Below, piece by piece: positions 1 to 9,563 of a stretch of 64,000 bases of DNA. Numbering within the stretch: the stretch's first letter is position 1; every line of letters begins with the position of its first letter. The stretch is taken from contig NZ_SLXL01000009.1 in NCBI RefSeq assembly GCF_004345735.1, positions 52,921 through 116,920 on the forward strand, written 5' to 3'. Source of the DNA: Rhodovulum adriaticum (GTDB lineage Bacteria; Pseudomonadota; Alphaproteobacteria; Rhodobacterales; Rhodobacteraceae). Position numbers and translations under genes: made by a program. Below the pieces are notes generated by a model, which saw nothing but the letters and a program-made list of their open reading frames with translations, was not told where the DNA came from and did no database searches.

Positions 1-3000
1 AGCACCGAGTCGCGCTCCTCCGAGGGGAGCGCGTCGATCAACCTGGAGTTTGAGCCGGGCTGGGACATGTCGCGCGCCGCCGACGATGTGCAGGTGGCCG
101 TGGACGGCGTAACCACCCTGCCCGACGAGGCCGAAGAGCCAGAGGTGCGCCGCGGCGCCTGGCGCGACCGGGTGACGGATATCGTGATTACCGGCCCCGT
201 GGCGGTGGACCAGCTTGGCCGCTTTGCCGATGAGTTGGTGACGCGGCTTTATTCCGCCAACGTGACGCGGACCACGATCCAGGGTCTTGCCGCGCCGGAG
301 TTGGTGATCGAGGTGCCCTCGGGCGAGTTGATCCGCCATGACGTGAGCATGGCCGAAATCGCCGCCGCCATCGCCGCCGAGGTCGACACCGCGCCCGCGG
401 GCGACGTGTCGGGCGGCAGCGCACGGGTGCGGACCGGCGTGGAAAAGCGCGATGCCGACCAGATCGCCGGGATCGTGCTGCGTGCCAATGATGACGGATC
501 GAAACTGACGGTGGGCGATGTCGCCACCGTGCGGGTCGAGGGGGTGGACCGCGCCCGCGCCTATTTCGTGGGCGAGAACCCGGCGATCAGCGTCCGGGTG
601 GACCGCTCGGCCCAGGGGGACGCGATCGCGCTGCAACACCGTGTCGAGGATGTCGTGGCGGAATTGCAGTTGACCCTGCCGCCCGAGGTTTCGGTCGATC
701 TGATCCGCACGCGGGCAGAGTTCATCCAGGGACGTCTGGACATCCTGCTGGACAACGGTCTGATGGGGCTGGGCCTGGTGCTGCTGCTGCTGTTCCTGTT
801 CCTGAATGCGCGCACTGCCTTTTGGGTGGCTGCGGGCATTCCCGTGGCGATGCTGGCGACCATCGCGCTGATGTACCTGTCGGGTCTGACCATCAACATG
901 ATCTCGCTGTTTGCGCTGATCATCACGCTGGGCATCGTGGTGGACGATGCCATCGTCGTGGGCGAACATGCCGATTTCCGGGCCCGAAGGCTGGGCGAAA
1001 GCCCGGTTCAGGCCGCCGAGAACGCTGCGCGCCGCATGGCTGCGCCGGTCTTTTCCTCTACCCTGACCACGGTGATCGCGTTTTTCGGCCTGGTTCTGAT
1101 CGGCGGCCGGTTCGGCGACATGATCGCCGACATTCCCTTTACCGTGATCGCGGTGCTGCTGGCCTCGCTTGTGGAATGCTTTCTGATCCTGCCCAACCAC
1201 ATGGCCCATGCGCTGACCCATTCGGCGAAACAGCACTGGTACGATGCGCCCTCGCGCGTGGTGAACCGCGGCTTTACCTGGTTCCGCCGCACGCTGTTCC
1301 GGCCCTTTATGGCGGGGGTTGTCTGGGCACGCTACCCGGTTCTGGCGCTGACGGTCCTGCTGCTGGCCAGCCAGGTCGGGCTGCTGATCCGGGGCGATGT
1401 GCCCTGGCGCTTTTTCAACGCGCCGGAACGCAGTTCGGTGACCGGCAATTTCGCGATGCTGCCCGGTGCCACCCGCGAAGATACCATGGAAATGATGCGC
1501 GAAATGCAGCGCGCCACCGAAGAGGTCGCCAAGCGTTATGAGGAGGAATACGGCGTCAACCCGCTGGATTACGTCCTGGCGCAGGTGGGCGGGACCACCG
1601 GGCGCGGCCTGGCTGGCGCCGATACCAAGGACGAGGATCAGCTTGGCTCTATCGCGATCGAGTTGATCGACGCGGACCTGCGCCCCTATTCATCCTTCCA
1701 GTTCGTGGGCGAATTGCAGGGCGCGGTGATCCAGCATCCCAAGGCCGAAACCGTCAGCTTCCGCGGCTGGCGCTCGGGGCCGGGGGGCGATGCGCTGGAC
1801 GTGCAGTTTTACGGCGCCGATGCGGATACGCTGAAGGCCGCGGCCGAGGCGCTGAAAACCGAGGTCGCGCAATATGGTGAGGTTTCTGCCGTTCAGGACA
1901 GCATGGCCTATGACAAGGAAGAGCTGATCCTGGACCTGACGGCGCAGGGAACCGCCGTGGGGTTCACCATCGAGGAACTGGGCCGCGTGCTGCGTCACCG
2001 CCTGAACGGGATCGAGGCCGCGACCTATCCCGACGGTCCCCGCTCGGCCGCGATCCGTGTGGAATTGCCCGCCGGAGAGCTGACCGCCGATTTCCTGGAA
2101 CGGACCCTCTTGCGCGCGCCCTCGGGCGAATACCTGCCGCTTTCGGATATCGTCACCGTCGAGCGGCGCACCGGCTTTTCGACTGTCCGGCGGGAAAACG
2201 GGCTGCGTGTGGTGTCCGTCACCGGCGATATATCCGAGGACGACCCGGTCCGGGCCGAAGAGATCATGACCGAACTGCAAGAGGTCATCCTGCCCCGGAT
2301 CGAGACAGAACACGGTGTCGCCTGGCGCCTGTCGGGGCTGGCAGAGCAGGAGGACGAGTTCCTGAACGACGCCAAGTTCGGGCTCTACATGACGCTGATC
2401 GGTATCTACCTGGTGCTGGCGTGGATCTTCTCCAGCTGGACGCGGCCGGTGGTGGTGATGGCGGTGATCCCCTTCGGCCTGATCGGGGTGGTCTACGGGC
2501 ACCTGCAATGGGGGGTGCCGCTGTCGATGTTCTCTATCGTCGGGCTGATCGGGATGGTGGGCATCATCATCAACGATTCCATCGTGCTGGTCAGCACGGT
2601 GGACGAATATGCCGAAACCCGCGGCCTGTTCCCGGCGATCATCGACGCGGCCTGCGACCGGCTGCGGCCCGTGCTGCTGACCACCGCGACGACCGTGCTG
2701 GGCCTGGCGCCGCTGTTGTTTGAGCAATCCCAACAGGCGCAGTTCCTGAAGCCCACCGTCATCACCCTGACCTATGGGCTGGGCTTTGGCGTGGTGCTGG
2801 TGTTGCTGGTGGTGCCCGCGCTTTTGGCCATGCAACAGGACGTGGGCAAGCAGGTGAATGCGCTGCGCCACGCCTTGCGCGCGGGCGGTCGCGGTCGTCC
2901 CGTGCGCTGGGTGACCGGGGGCGCGGCGGGGCTGATGGCGCTGTGGTTCGCGGCGACGCTGGGGGTTGCCGCTGTCACCGGCGCGCTGCCGGGCGCCGTG

Positions 3001-3138
3001 ACGGCACTTCTGCCCGCGCTGGCGGGGTCGCCCGCCATGGTCGCGGCGCTGGGCCTGTTCCTGGCGGGATCGGCGGTACTGCTGGTGATGGCGTATTTCG
3101 GGGCGGCACTGGCCGTCGGGCTGGCGCGGCGAGCCTGA
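1..3138 (+). CDS. RND-family efflux transporter permease, 5' end outside window
   Basis: Inner-membrane pump subunit of the AcrB/HAE family, driving substrates outward with proton import, normally with a periplasmic adaptor. The reading frame is open from base 1, so about 1045 C-terminal residues are present and the N-terminus lies upstream; ATG at 67 is internal (it follows INLEFEPGWD, a porter-domain motif of the family). Seen: hydrophobic helix around codon 255 (GLGLVLLLLFLFLNA), the TM4 proton-relay motif GIVVDDAIVVGEH, a second porter domain, and a second helix bundle beginning FGLYMTLIGIYLVLAW. After the usual last helix (VVPALLAMQQD) there are about 90 extra residues with two hydrophobic stretches. 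Substrate cannot be told. Confidence 0.93.
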   Translation, partial: STESRSSEGSASINLEFEPGWDMSRAADDVQVAVDGVTTLPDEAEEPEVRRGAWRDRVTDIVITGPVAVDQLGRFADELVTRLYSANVTRTTIQGLAAPELVIEVPSGELIRHDVSMAEIAAAIAAEVDTAPAGDVSGGSARVRTGVEKRDADQIAGIVLRANDDGSKLTVGDVATVRVEGVDRARAYFVGENPAISVRVDRSAQGDAIALQHRVEDVVAELQLTLPPEVSVDLIRTRAEFIQGRLDILLDNGLMGLGLVLLLLFLFLNARTAFWVAAGIPVAMLATIALMYLSGLTINMISLFALIITLGIVVDDAIVVGEHADFRARRLGESPVQAAENAARRMAAPVFSSTLTTVIAFFGLVLIGGRFGDMIADIPFTVIAVLLASLVECFLILPNHMAHALTHSAKQHWYDAPSRVVNRGFTWFRRTLFRPFMAGVVWARYPVLALTVLLLASQVGLLIRGDVPWRFFNAPERSSVTGNFAMLPGATREDTMEMMREMQRATEEVAKRYEEEYGVNPLDYVLAQVGGTTGRGLAGADTKDEDQLGSIAIELIDADLRPYSSFQFVGELQGAVIQHPKAETVSFRGWRSGPGGDALDVQFYGADADTLKAAAEALKTEVAQYGEVSAVQDSMAYDKEELILDLTAQGTAVGFTIEELGRVLRHRLNGIEAATYPDGPRSAAIRVELPAGELTADFLERTLLRAPSGEYLPLSDIVTVERRTGFSTVRRENGLRVVSVTGDISEDDPVRAEEIMTELQEVILPRIETEHGVAWRLSGLAEQEDEFLNDAKFGLYMTLIGIYLVLAWIFSSWTRPVVVMAVIPFGLIGVVYGHLQWGVPLSMFSIVGLIGMVGIIINDSIVLVSTVDEYAETRGLFPAIIDAACDRLRPVLLTTATTVLGLAPLLFEQSQQAQFLKPTVITLTYGLGFGVVLVLLVVPALLAMQQDVGKQVNALRHALRAGGRGRPVRWVTGGAAGLMALWFAATLGVAAVTGALPGAVTALLPALAGSPAMVAALGLFLAGSAVLLVMAYFGAALAVGLARRA

Positions 3139-3140
3139 GG

Positions 3141-3965
3141 TCAGTTCCCCGCGCAGCCGCGGATATCGACGGCGCGTTCCTCACCCAGGACCGTGATCCG
3201 AACCGCAGAGCGGTCCAGCGCGAAGGGCTGCCCGGTGACCGGCACAAGGTCGGCGCGCGCCACGACGCGCATGCCCTGCCGCGCGGTCTGCGCCTCTGAC
3301 ACCCAGATGGAGGGGTCGGGCAGTTCGAACACCGCCGCCTCGTCCGGGCCCAGGGTGGGCATGTCGATTTTCGCCGTCAGGCGCAGGCCGTCGGCGATCG
3401 GCTCTACCTCGCAACGAACCTGGCCCACATGGGCCTGTTCGGCCGATACCGGGCGGGCGTCCAGCGCCGCGCGAATCGGTTCCTGCTGCCAGCCGCGCCC
3501 CTCGGTCGGCAGGGCACTGTCCAGCCGCAGGTCCATCGGCATGCAGATGTCGTGGCACACGCCCAGTTCCATATGCGCGCGCAGGGCGATCGGCTCGCCC
3601 GGTTTCGCGGGGGTCAGTTCCACGGGCAGGACCACCTGGCTGTCATAGCCGATGGTGCGCATTCCGTTTGAAATGAACACCTTGGGGGCTGGCCAATGCA
3701 CCTGCACGCCCACCAGGTTCTGCGACCCGGACCAGTCAAAGCGCGGCGGTATCCCCGCATCGCCCGGCGCGCGCCAATAGGTCTTCCAGCCCGGCGCCAG
3801 GTCCAGCCGCAGCCCGGCCATATAGGTGCCGTCCTCGGTCTGCCAGCCGGGTAGCAGTTCGGCATGCAGAATCTGCCCCTCGGGGCTGCCGGCGGCCACG
3901 GGCTGGCCCAGCCCGGCACAGATTGCGGCGGCGGCGGTCAGTTGGCGAAGCGATGTCTTTCCCAT
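3141..3965 (-). CDS. Secreted DsbD N-terminal-domain-like protein
   Basis: 274-residue protein with a cleavable-looking signal peptide (positively charged start, then [18 protein letters not shown]). The rest resembles the periplasmic alpha domain of the thiol:disulfide interchange protein DsbD: the stretch [19 protein letters not shown] and a CxxxC pair in [13 protein letters not shown]. No membrane reductase or thioredoxin domain is present, so it would be a stand-alone thiol carrier or binding protein in the periplasm. Start placed at 3965 (MGKTSLRQ); an in-frame ATG at 3983 is possible but has no better ribosome site. It converges on the RND gene with a 2-base gap. Confidence 0.85.
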   Translation of the reverse strand: MGKTSLRQLTAAAAICAGLGQPVAAGSPEGQILHAELLPGWQTEDGTYMAGLRLDLAPGWKTYWRAPGDAGIPPRFDWSGSQNLVGVQVHWPAPKVFISNGMRTIGYDSQVVLPVELTPAKPGEPIALRAHMELGVCHDICMPMDLRLDSALPTEGRGWQQEPIRAALDARPVSAEQAHVGQVRCEVEPIADGLRLTAKIDMPTLGPDEAAVFELPDPSIWVSEAQTARQGMRVVARADLVPVTGQPFALDRSAVRITVLGEERAVDIRGCAGN

Positions 3966-4080
3966 GATCGATAACCTAGTCATCGGGCGGGAAAGCGGAA
4001 TTCACATTCGGGCGAGAGCACCGCGAAAATTGTCTCACCCCGGCCTTGCGCCATGTTCCTGGCGGGCACATTCTTGGTCC

Positions 4081-4659
4081 ATGCACGACACCGATGCCCC
4101 CCTTCAACTGCACGGAAAGCTGCTGGTCGCCATGCCTGGAATGGGCGATCCGCGATTCGAGCGGTCCGTAGTCTATCTTTGTGCCCATTCCGACGAGGGC
4201 GCGATGGGCCTGATCGTCAACAAGCCTATGGACGGGCTGTCCTTCTATGACCTGCTGACGCAATTGGACATTTCCCGCGCCCCCGGCGCCCGCGAGATCC
4301 GGGTGCATTTCGGCGGGCCGGTCGAACATGCCCGTGGCTTCGTCTTGCATAGCGGCGATTATGGCCAGGCGCGCGAAACGACCCTGCGCGTGGACAGCCG
4401 CTTTGCCATGACTGCCACGCTGGACGTGCTGGAGGATATCGCCGGCGGGAACGGGCCGCGGCAGGCGTTGCTGGCCCTGGGCTATGCCGGATGGGGGCCG
4501 GGGCAGTTGGAGGACGAGATCCAGCAAAACGGCTGGCTGACCTGCGAGGCCGCGCCCGACCTGGTCTTTGGCGGCACCGACGCCACGAAATGGGAACGCG
4601 CGATCCGCAGCCTGGGGATCGATCCGCTGCTCTTGTCGGCCGCTGCCGGACGCGCCTGA
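4081..4659 (+). CDS. YqgE/AlgH family protein
   Basis: 192 residues, the normal length for UPF0301 (YqgE/AlgH). Family landmarks are visible: [19 protein letters not shown] at the N-terminus, [27 protein letters not shown] and [14 protein letters not shown] near the C-terminus. Molecular function of the family is unsettled; AlgH in Pseudomonas was named for an effect on alginate regulation. Divergent from the DsbD-like gene, an arrangement I would expect in related genomes but cannot check. The open frame extends upstream to 3826, but similarity to the family begins at [13 protein letters not shown], so ATG 4081 is used. Confidence 0.92.
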   Translation: MHDTDAPLQLHGKLLVAMPGMGDPRFERSVVYLCAHSDEGAMGLIVNKPMDGLSFYDLLTQLDISRAPGAREIRVHFGGPVEHARGFVLHSGDYGQARETTLRVDSRFAMTATLDVLEDIAGGNGPRQALLALGYAGWGPGQLEDEIQQNGWLTCEAAPDLVFGGTDATKWERAIRSLGIDPLLLSAAAGRA

Positions 4660-4668
4660 CCGCGCCCC

Positions 4669-4700
4669 TTCTTCTTGGGAAAAATACCCCGGGGGGGTCG
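4669..4700 (-). repeat. Dispersed repeat family A, copy 1
   Basis: Contains CTTCTTCTTGG then AAATACCCCGGGGG, the reverse complement of the core seen at 6938 and 55446. It starts 10 bases after the yqgE stop and is followed by a G/C-rich inverted sequence. See the matching finding. Confidence 0.7.
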
Positions 4701-4750
4701 CCGGGGAACCCGGCGGCGGGGGCAGCGCCCCCCGCGGGCGGTGCAACAAG

Positions 4751-4778
4751 AAAAGGGCCCGCGCCGATGCGCAGGCCC
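4751..4778 (-). terminator. Rho-independent terminator of hemE
   Basis: On the minus strand a GGGCC-C/A-GCGC stem (arms 4755-4764 and 4769-4778, one mismatch, CGAT loop on the plus strand) is followed by TTTTCTT. It lies 25 bases past the hemE stop. Confidence 0.7.
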
Positions 4779-4802
4779 TGCAATTTGCGCGCTTGCGGCG
4801 GT

Positions 4803-5834
4803 TCAGCCGCGCAGCGCCTCCAGCATCACATGCACGTTCTCGGGGTCGGCATCCGGGGTGATGCCATGGCCGAGGTTGAAGATATGCGGCCCCTTGGAAA
4901 ACGCTTCCTTGATGCGCTTGGTCTCGTCGATCAGTTCCTGGCCGCCGGTGACCATCAGGTTGGGCGCCATGTTGCCCTGAACGCAGCCGTCAACCTGCAC
5001 GTTCTGGGCGGCCCAGGTGGCATCGACGGAATTGTCCAGCGCCACGCAATCCGCGCCGGTCGCATTGGCGAACCCGATATACTTGTCGCCCGCCTCGCGC
5101 GGGAAGGCGATGCAGGGCAGGCCGGGATGGCGGGCCTTCAGCTCGGCGATGATCTTCTTCGCCGGTTCCACCGCGTATTTGTCGAACGCCTCGCCCTTCA
5201 GCGAGCCGGCCCAGCTGTCGAAGATCTTGATCACTTCGGCGCCGGCCTCGACCTGTTGCGACAGGTATTCGATGGTGGCGTCGGTCAGCAGGTCGATCAG
5301 CCCCTCAAAGGTGGCGGTGTCGCCGGTGCGCATCGCATGCGCCGGGGCCTGATCCTTGGTGCCGCGGCCGGCGATCATGTAGGTGGCCACGGTCCAGGGC
5401 GCGCCCGCGAAGCCGATCAGCGTGGTCTCGCTGGGCAGTTCGCGCGACAGGATGCGCACGGTTTCGTAGACCGGCGCCATGTGCTCGTGAATGTCGTCCT
5501 TGCCCTTCAGCGCCTTCAGGTCGTTCGCGCCGCCGATGGTGGACATCCGCGGCCCTTCGCCGGTTTCGAACCACAGGTCGGCCCCCAGGGCCTGGGGCAG
5601 CAGCAGGATATCGGCAAACAGGATCGCGGCGTCAAAGCCGTAGCGGCGGATCGGTTGCAGCGTCACCTCGGCCGCCAGGTCCGAATTGTAGCACAGCGAC
5701 AGGAAGTCGCCGGCCTCGGCCCGGGTGGCCCGATATTCGGGCAGGTAGCGCCCCGCCTGGCGCATCAGCCAGACCGGCGGCACCTCCTGCACTTCACCCG
5801 CCAGAGATTTCAGAAGTTTTTTGGTTTCCGCCAT
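4803..5834 (-). CDS. hemE: Uroporphyrinogen decarboxylase
   Basis: Cytoplasmic enzyme of tetrapyrrole synthesis: decarboxylates the four acetate side chains of uroporphyrinogen III to give coproporphyrinogen III. 343 residues, the usual length. Signature 1 is intact ([18 protein letters not shown], with the catalytic Arg and its neighbours), signature 2 region [16 protein letters not shown] is present, and the C-terminal [15 protein letters not shown] carries the conserved His. Divergent from hemC across about 100 bases, so the two heme genes may share a control region. A terminator follows. Confidence 0.98.
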   Translation of the reverse strand: MAETKKLLKSLAGEVQEVPPVWLMRQAGRYLPEYRATRAEAGDFLSLCYNSDLAAEVTLQPIRRYGFDAAILFADILLLPQALGADLWFETGEGPRMSTIGGANDLKALKGKDDIHEHMAPVYETVRILSRELPSETTLIGFAGAPWTVATYMIAGRGTKDQAPAHAMRTGDTATFEGLIDLLTDATIEYLSQQVEAGAEVIKIFDSWAGSLKGEAFDKYAVEPAKKIIAELKARHPGLPCIAFPREAGDKYIGFANATGADCVALDNSVDATWAAQNVQVDGCVQGNMAPNLMVTGGQELIDETKRIKEAFSKGPHIFNLGHGITPDADPENVHVMLEALRG

Positions 5835-5938
5835 CGTATTCCCCGTTTAAGAGTTCCGCCTGTCGTCCCCTGCTTGCGTCAGCATGTCAAGACGGGCCGA
5901 GTTGTCAGGACGACGTGACGCGATTAGAGGTTTGGCGC

Positions 5939-6889
5939 ATGGCTATCACACTTCCTTCCCCCGCTTCACCCCTCAAGATCGGCACCCGCGGCTCTCCGCT
6001 GGCGCTGGCGCAGGCGTATCAGACCCGGTCGATGCTGATGGCGGCCTTCGATCTGCCCGAGGATGCCTTCGAGATCGTGGTCATCAAGACCATCGCCGAC
6101 AAGGTGCTGGACCGCGCCCTGAAAGAGATCGGCGGCAAGGGCCTGTTCACCAAGGAAATCGAAGAGGCGATGCTGGACGGCCGGATCGATATCGCCGTCC
6201 ACTCGACCAAAGACATGGGCGTCGAACAGCCCGAGGGGCTGGTGCTGGACACCTTCCTGCCGCGCGAGGATTTCCGCGACGCCTTCATCTCGCACAAGTT
6301 CGAGGGGCTGGCCCAGGTCGCCGAGGGCGCGGTGGTCGGCACCTCGTCCCTGCGCCGCCGGGCGCAGCTGCTGAACAGGCGGCCCGATCTGAAGGTGGTG
6401 GAATTCCGCGGCAATGTGCAAAAGCGCATGGAAAAGCTGGGCAACGGCGTGGCCGACGCCACCTTCCTGGCGATGGCCGGGCTGAACCGGCTGGACATGG
6501 CTGATGTTGCGCGTGCGACCATCGAACCCGAGGAAATGCTGCCCGCCGTGGCGCAGGGGGCGATCGGGATCGAACGGCGCACCGATGACGCGCAGGCCGC
6601 GCACCTGATGGAGGCGCTGCACGACAAGCAGACCGGCGAGCAGATGGCTGCGGAACGCGCGTTCCTGGCCGCGCTGGACGGGTCGTGCGAAACGCCCATC
6701 GGCGGGTTGGCCCAGCACGAAGGCGGCAATATCTGGCTGCGGGGCGAGATCCTGCGCCCCGATGGCAGCGAAAGCATCACCGGCGAGGATCGCGCGCCGA
6801 TCGAGGATGCGGCCGAAATGGGCTGGGCCCTGGGCAAGAAGCTGCGCGAACAGGCCGGAGAGGGTTTCTTCGACTGGATCGACGACTGA
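5939..6889 (+). CDS. hemC: Porphobilinogen deaminase (hydroxymethylbilane synthase)
   Basis: Condenses four porphobilinogen molecules into hydroxymethylbilane, two steps before HemE in the same pathway. 316 residues from ATG 5939. Landmarks: KIGTRGSPLALAQA at the N-terminus, HSTKDMG, GTSSLRRRAQL, EFRGNVQKRM, and LDGSCETPIGG, in which Cys250 carries the dipyrromethane cofactor. The frame is open to an in-frame ATG at 5915, but family similarity begins after MAITLPSPASP, so the later start is preferred. The divergent neighbour is hemE. Confidence 0.98.
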   Translation: MAITLPSPASPLKIGTRGSPLALAQAYQTRSMLMAAFDLPEDAFEIVVIKTIADKVLDRALKEIGGKGLFTKEIEEAMLDGRIDIAVHSTKDMGVEQPEGLVLDTFLPREDFRDAFISHKFEGLAQVAEGAVVGTSSLRRRAQLLNRRPDLKVVEFRGNVQKRMEKLGNGVADATFLAMAGLNRLDMADVARATIEPEEMLPAVAQGAIGIERRTDDAQAAHLMEALHDKQTGEQMAAERAFLAALDGSCETPIGGLAQHEGGNIWLRGEILRPDGSESITGEDRAPIEDAAEMGWALGKKLREQAGEGFFDWIDD

Positions 6890-6937
6890 GGGTTTCGCCT
6901 TGCTGACGCAAGGCGACCCGCCGGGGGCGTTGCCCCC

Positions 6938-6968
6938 GGACCCCCAGGGTATTTTGGCCAAGAAGAAG
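6938..6968 (+). repeat. Dispersed repeat family A, copy 2
   Basis: GGACCCCCAGGGTATTTTGG followed by CCAAGAAGAAG. Preceded by a G/C hairpin (CCGGGGGC/GCCCCCGG, 6920-6937). It forms an inverted pair with copy 3 across an 18-base spacer, downstream of hemC. Confidence 0.8.
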
Positions 6969-6986
6969 AATGGATACGTCTTCGAT

Positions 6987-7019
6987 CTTCTTCTTGGTGC
7001 AAATACCCCGGGGGAGTCC
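6987..7019 (-). repeat. Dispersed repeat family A, copy 3 (inverted)
   Basis: CTTCTTCTTGGTGCAAATAC then CCCGGGGGAGTCC, the inverted partner of copy 2. Followed by GGGGGCGGAGCCCCC, a hairpin equivalent to the one flanking copy 2. The pair sits between the ends of the convergent genes hemC and the flavin oxidase. Confidence 0.8.
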
Positions 7020-7085
7020 GAAGGACGGGGGCGGAGCCCCCTTCGCGGTTTCCGCATCGAACTTCCGTTGGCCGCGATCCGGCGT

Positions 7086-8501
7086 TCATGCGTTGGGCGG
7101 TAGTACCTTGCCGGGGTTCAGGATGGCGTTGGGGTCCAGCGCGGACTTGATCGCCCGCATCACGTCCAGCGCCACCGCATCCTTGCGCCGCGCCATGGTG
7201 GACAGTTTCGACACCCCGATCCCGTGTTCGGCCGAGAAGCTGCCGCCGAGGGTGGCGACCTCGTCCTCTACGGCTGTGCGGATGGTTTCTTTCATCGCCT
7301 CGTCACCGCGCGTGGGCCAGACCACGTAATGCAGGTTGCCGTCGCCCAGGTGACCCACGGTGATGGTTTCCGCCCCGGCGTCGATCTGCGGCAGGCGGGT
7401 TTCCATCCGATCCAGGAAGGTTCCGACACGGTCCAGCGGCAGGGCGATGTCGTTGTCCACCGCCGGTTGCCGGGAAAAGGTGATCTCGGCGGCCAGTTCG
7501 CGGCGTAGCCACATTTCGGCGCGCTGCGCCTGGGATTGGGCGATCACGGCGTCCAGAACGGTGCCGGCCTCCATTTGCGCGGCGAGGGTTTCCTCCAGCA
7601 GGGCCACAAGTGGCAGGCGCCCGTCCGGCCCCGGTTCGGCATCGCGCGGCGCGGTGGCGCCGATCTCGACCATGACCGCGACGGGGTAGGTCTGTTCAAA
7701 GGGCGGGCGCAGGTCCGGGCGGCAGGTGGCCAGCCGCCGCATATAGGTGTCGGGCATGTATTCGAAGGCCTCGACCGCGCCGCCGGTGGCCTGTTGCAGC
7801 AGGTTCAGCAGGTCCAGCGCCGCGCCCAGGTCGGGCAGGGCCACCATCGCCGTGGCATGGGCGCGCGGCAGCGGCACCAGTTTCAGCACGGCGGCGGTGA
7901 TGATCCCCAGCGTCCCCTCGGACCCGATCATCAGGTCGCGCAGGTCATAGCCGGTGTTGTCCTTGTGCAGCGCGCCCATTGCGTCCATCACCCGGCCGTC
8001 TGCCAGCACAACCTCCAGCCCCAGGCACAGCGCGCGGGTATTGCCATAGCGCAGCACGTTGGACCCGCCCGCATTGGTGGCCAGCAGCCCCCCGATCATC
8101 GCCGAATCGCGCGCGCCGAAGGTCATGGGAAAGGTCAGGCCATGATCTGCGGCGGCGTCGTGCAGGCGCGACAGGATCACGCCCGCCCCGACCGTGGCGG
8201 TGCGGGCGGCGGGGTTGATGTCCTGGATGGTGTTCAGGCGTTCGACCGAGAGCATCAGCGCCCCGTCTGCCAGCGCGCCGCCCGCCAGCCCGGTTCGGCC
8301 CGCAACGGGCACGACGGGCGTGTGCGTGGCATTGGCCAGCCGCAGGATCGCGGAAACCTGGTCGCGGTCGGCGGGGCGCAGCACGGCCAGGGGCGTGGCG
8401 GCATATTTCCCGGTCCAGTCGGTGGCGTAGCCGGCGGTGTCGGTTCCGGTCAGGACATGGGCCTTGCCCAGCAGGGCCTCTAGCTCGGCGATCAGGGACA
8501 T
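7086..8501 (-). CDS. FAD-linked oxidase, GlcD / D-2-hydroxyacid dehydrogenase type
   Basis: 471-residue flavoprotein of the glycolate oxidase GlcD / D-lactate dehydrogenase (cytochrome) family, which oxidises a 2-hydroxyacid and passes electrons to the respiratory chain. N-terminal FAD_binding_4 (VLRPADRDQVSAILRLAN, VVPVAGRTGLAGGAL, MIGSEGTLGIITAAVLKL) and C-terminal FAD-oxidase domain ending in VGHLGDGNLHYVV with the metal/substrate His residues and the EHGIGVSK motif. D-lactate is a common assignment but the substrate is not decidable here. Followed downstream on the same strand only by repeats. Confidence 0.92.
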   Translation of the reverse strand: MSLIAELEALLGKAHVLTGTDTAGYATDWTGKYAATPLAVLRPADRDQVSAILRLANATHTPVVPVAGRTGLAGGALADGALMLSVERLNTIQDINPAARTATVGAGVILSRLHDAAADHGLTFPMTFGARDSAMIGGLLATNAGGSNVLRYGNTRALCLGLEVVLADGRVMDAMGALHKDNTGYDLRDLMIGSEGTLGIITAAVLKLVPLPRAHATAMVALPDLGAALDLLNLLQQATGGAVEAFEYMPDTYMRRLATCRPDLRPPFEQTYPVAVMVEIGATAPRDAEPGPDGRLPLVALLEETLAAQMEAGTVLDAVIAQSQAQRAEMWLRRELAAEITFSRQPAVDNDIALPLDRVGTFLDRMETRLPQIDAGAETITVGHLGDGNLHYVVWPTRGDEAMKETIRTAVEDEVATLGGSFSAEHGIGVSKLSTMARRKDAVALDVMRAIKSALDPNAILNPGKVLPPNA

Positions 8502-8515
8502 TCGTTTTCCTTTGC

Positions 8516-9490
8516 TTACAGGATCAGCGCCGAGACCACGCCGAAATAGATCAACAGGCTGGCTGCGTCCTGGATCACCGTGCAGACCGGGCCGCTGCCC
8601 ATGGCCGGGTCCGATCCCAATCGCTTGAACGCCCAGGGCAGGGCAAAGCCCACCACCGCGGACACCGCCCCGCCGGCCAGTACCGCGATGCCCACGGCCA
8701 GCGCCAGAAGGGCATCGCCGAACACCGCCAGCACGCCGCCGCCAGCGAGCAGCCCGAGTGCGGCGCCGATGGCCAGCCCGATGGCCATTTCATCGCGCAG
8801 CAGCGCCGCGATGGATACGTCCTGCGTGGACAGCCCCCGCACAGAAACAGATACCGCCTGCGCCCCGATGGCCCCCGCGATATAGACCAGCGCGGGCACG
8901 AAAAAGGCCACCGTGACGTTGGCTTGCAACGCCTCTTCGAAGCGGATCATCACCAGCGTGACGATGGTCGAGGCCGCCAGCCCGAACACCAGCCAGGGCA
9001 ACCGGCGCGCAAAGCGGTCGCGCAGGGGGGCGTCCAGCGCGGCCTCTGGCCCCGCCTCATGGGCGCCGATGCCGGCCAGGCGTTGCAGATCCTCCATGTG
9101 TTCCTCGCGCAGGATGCGGAACAGCGCCTCTGGCGGGACCGCGCCGATCAGGTGGCCTGCGTCATCGACCACGGGCACGGCGATCATGTTCAGGCGGATG
9201 GCAAGCTGGGCGATGGCCTCTTGGTCGGCATCGGCAGTGACGGCCTCGTGCTCGGGCTCCATGATCTCGGCGATGCAGGCGGCGCCGTTGGCGAACAGGT
9301 CGTTGATGCGCACGATCCCCTGCAACGCCCCGCCCGCATCGGTGACGAAGATCGTGTCGGCGCAGGCGAAATGCTGGCCGCGCAGGGCGGCGATGACCTG
9401 CGCCACCGGGGTTTCGGGCCGGGCGGTGGGCACATCCGCGACCATATGTTCGCAGGCGGTATCGGCGAGGCAGAAATCGGGTGCGGTCAT
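8516..9490 (-). CDS. MgtE-type magnesium transporter without N-terminal domain
   Basis: 324 residues: a CBS pair (about residues 10-135; TARPETPVAQVIAALRGQ, VTDAGGALQGIVRINDL, VPVVDDAGHLIGAVP) followed by a five-helix MgtE membrane domain (about 155-324). The last helix carries the family motif around DPAMGSGPVCTVIQDAAS, whose Asp lines the Mg2+ pore in characterised MgtE. Canonical MgtE is about 450 residues because of an N-terminal superhelical Mg-sensing domain; that domain is absent here, so gating would depend on the CBS pair. Ends 14 bases before the flavin oxidase starts, so the two may be co-transcribed. Confidence 0.88.
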   Translation of the reverse strand: MTAPDFCLADTACEHMVADVPTARPETPVAQVIAALRGQHFACADTIFVTDAGGALQGIVRINDLFANGAACIAEIMEPEHEAVTADADQEAIAQLAIRLNMIAVPVVDDAGHLIGAVPPEALFRILREEHMEDLQRLAGIGAHEAGPEAALDAPLRDRFARRLPWLVFGLAASTIVTLVMIRFEEALQANVTVAFFVPALVYIAGAIGAQAVSVSVRGLSTQDVSIAALLRDEMAIGLAIGAALGLLAGGGVLAVFGDALLALAVGIAVLAGGAVSAVVGFALPWAFKRLGSDPAMGSGPVCTVIQDAASLLIYFGVVSALIL

Positions 9491-9563
9491 GGCGCGGTCC
9501 TGGGACAGGGGCGGTTGGCCCCGTCCTAGACCGATCGACCCGCCCCGCCTAGGGGGCAGCGCG

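Noticed and set aside
7536..8483. 315-residue open frame on the plus strand
   Set aside because: Antisense to the flavin oxidase, His/Gln/Gly-rich shadow.
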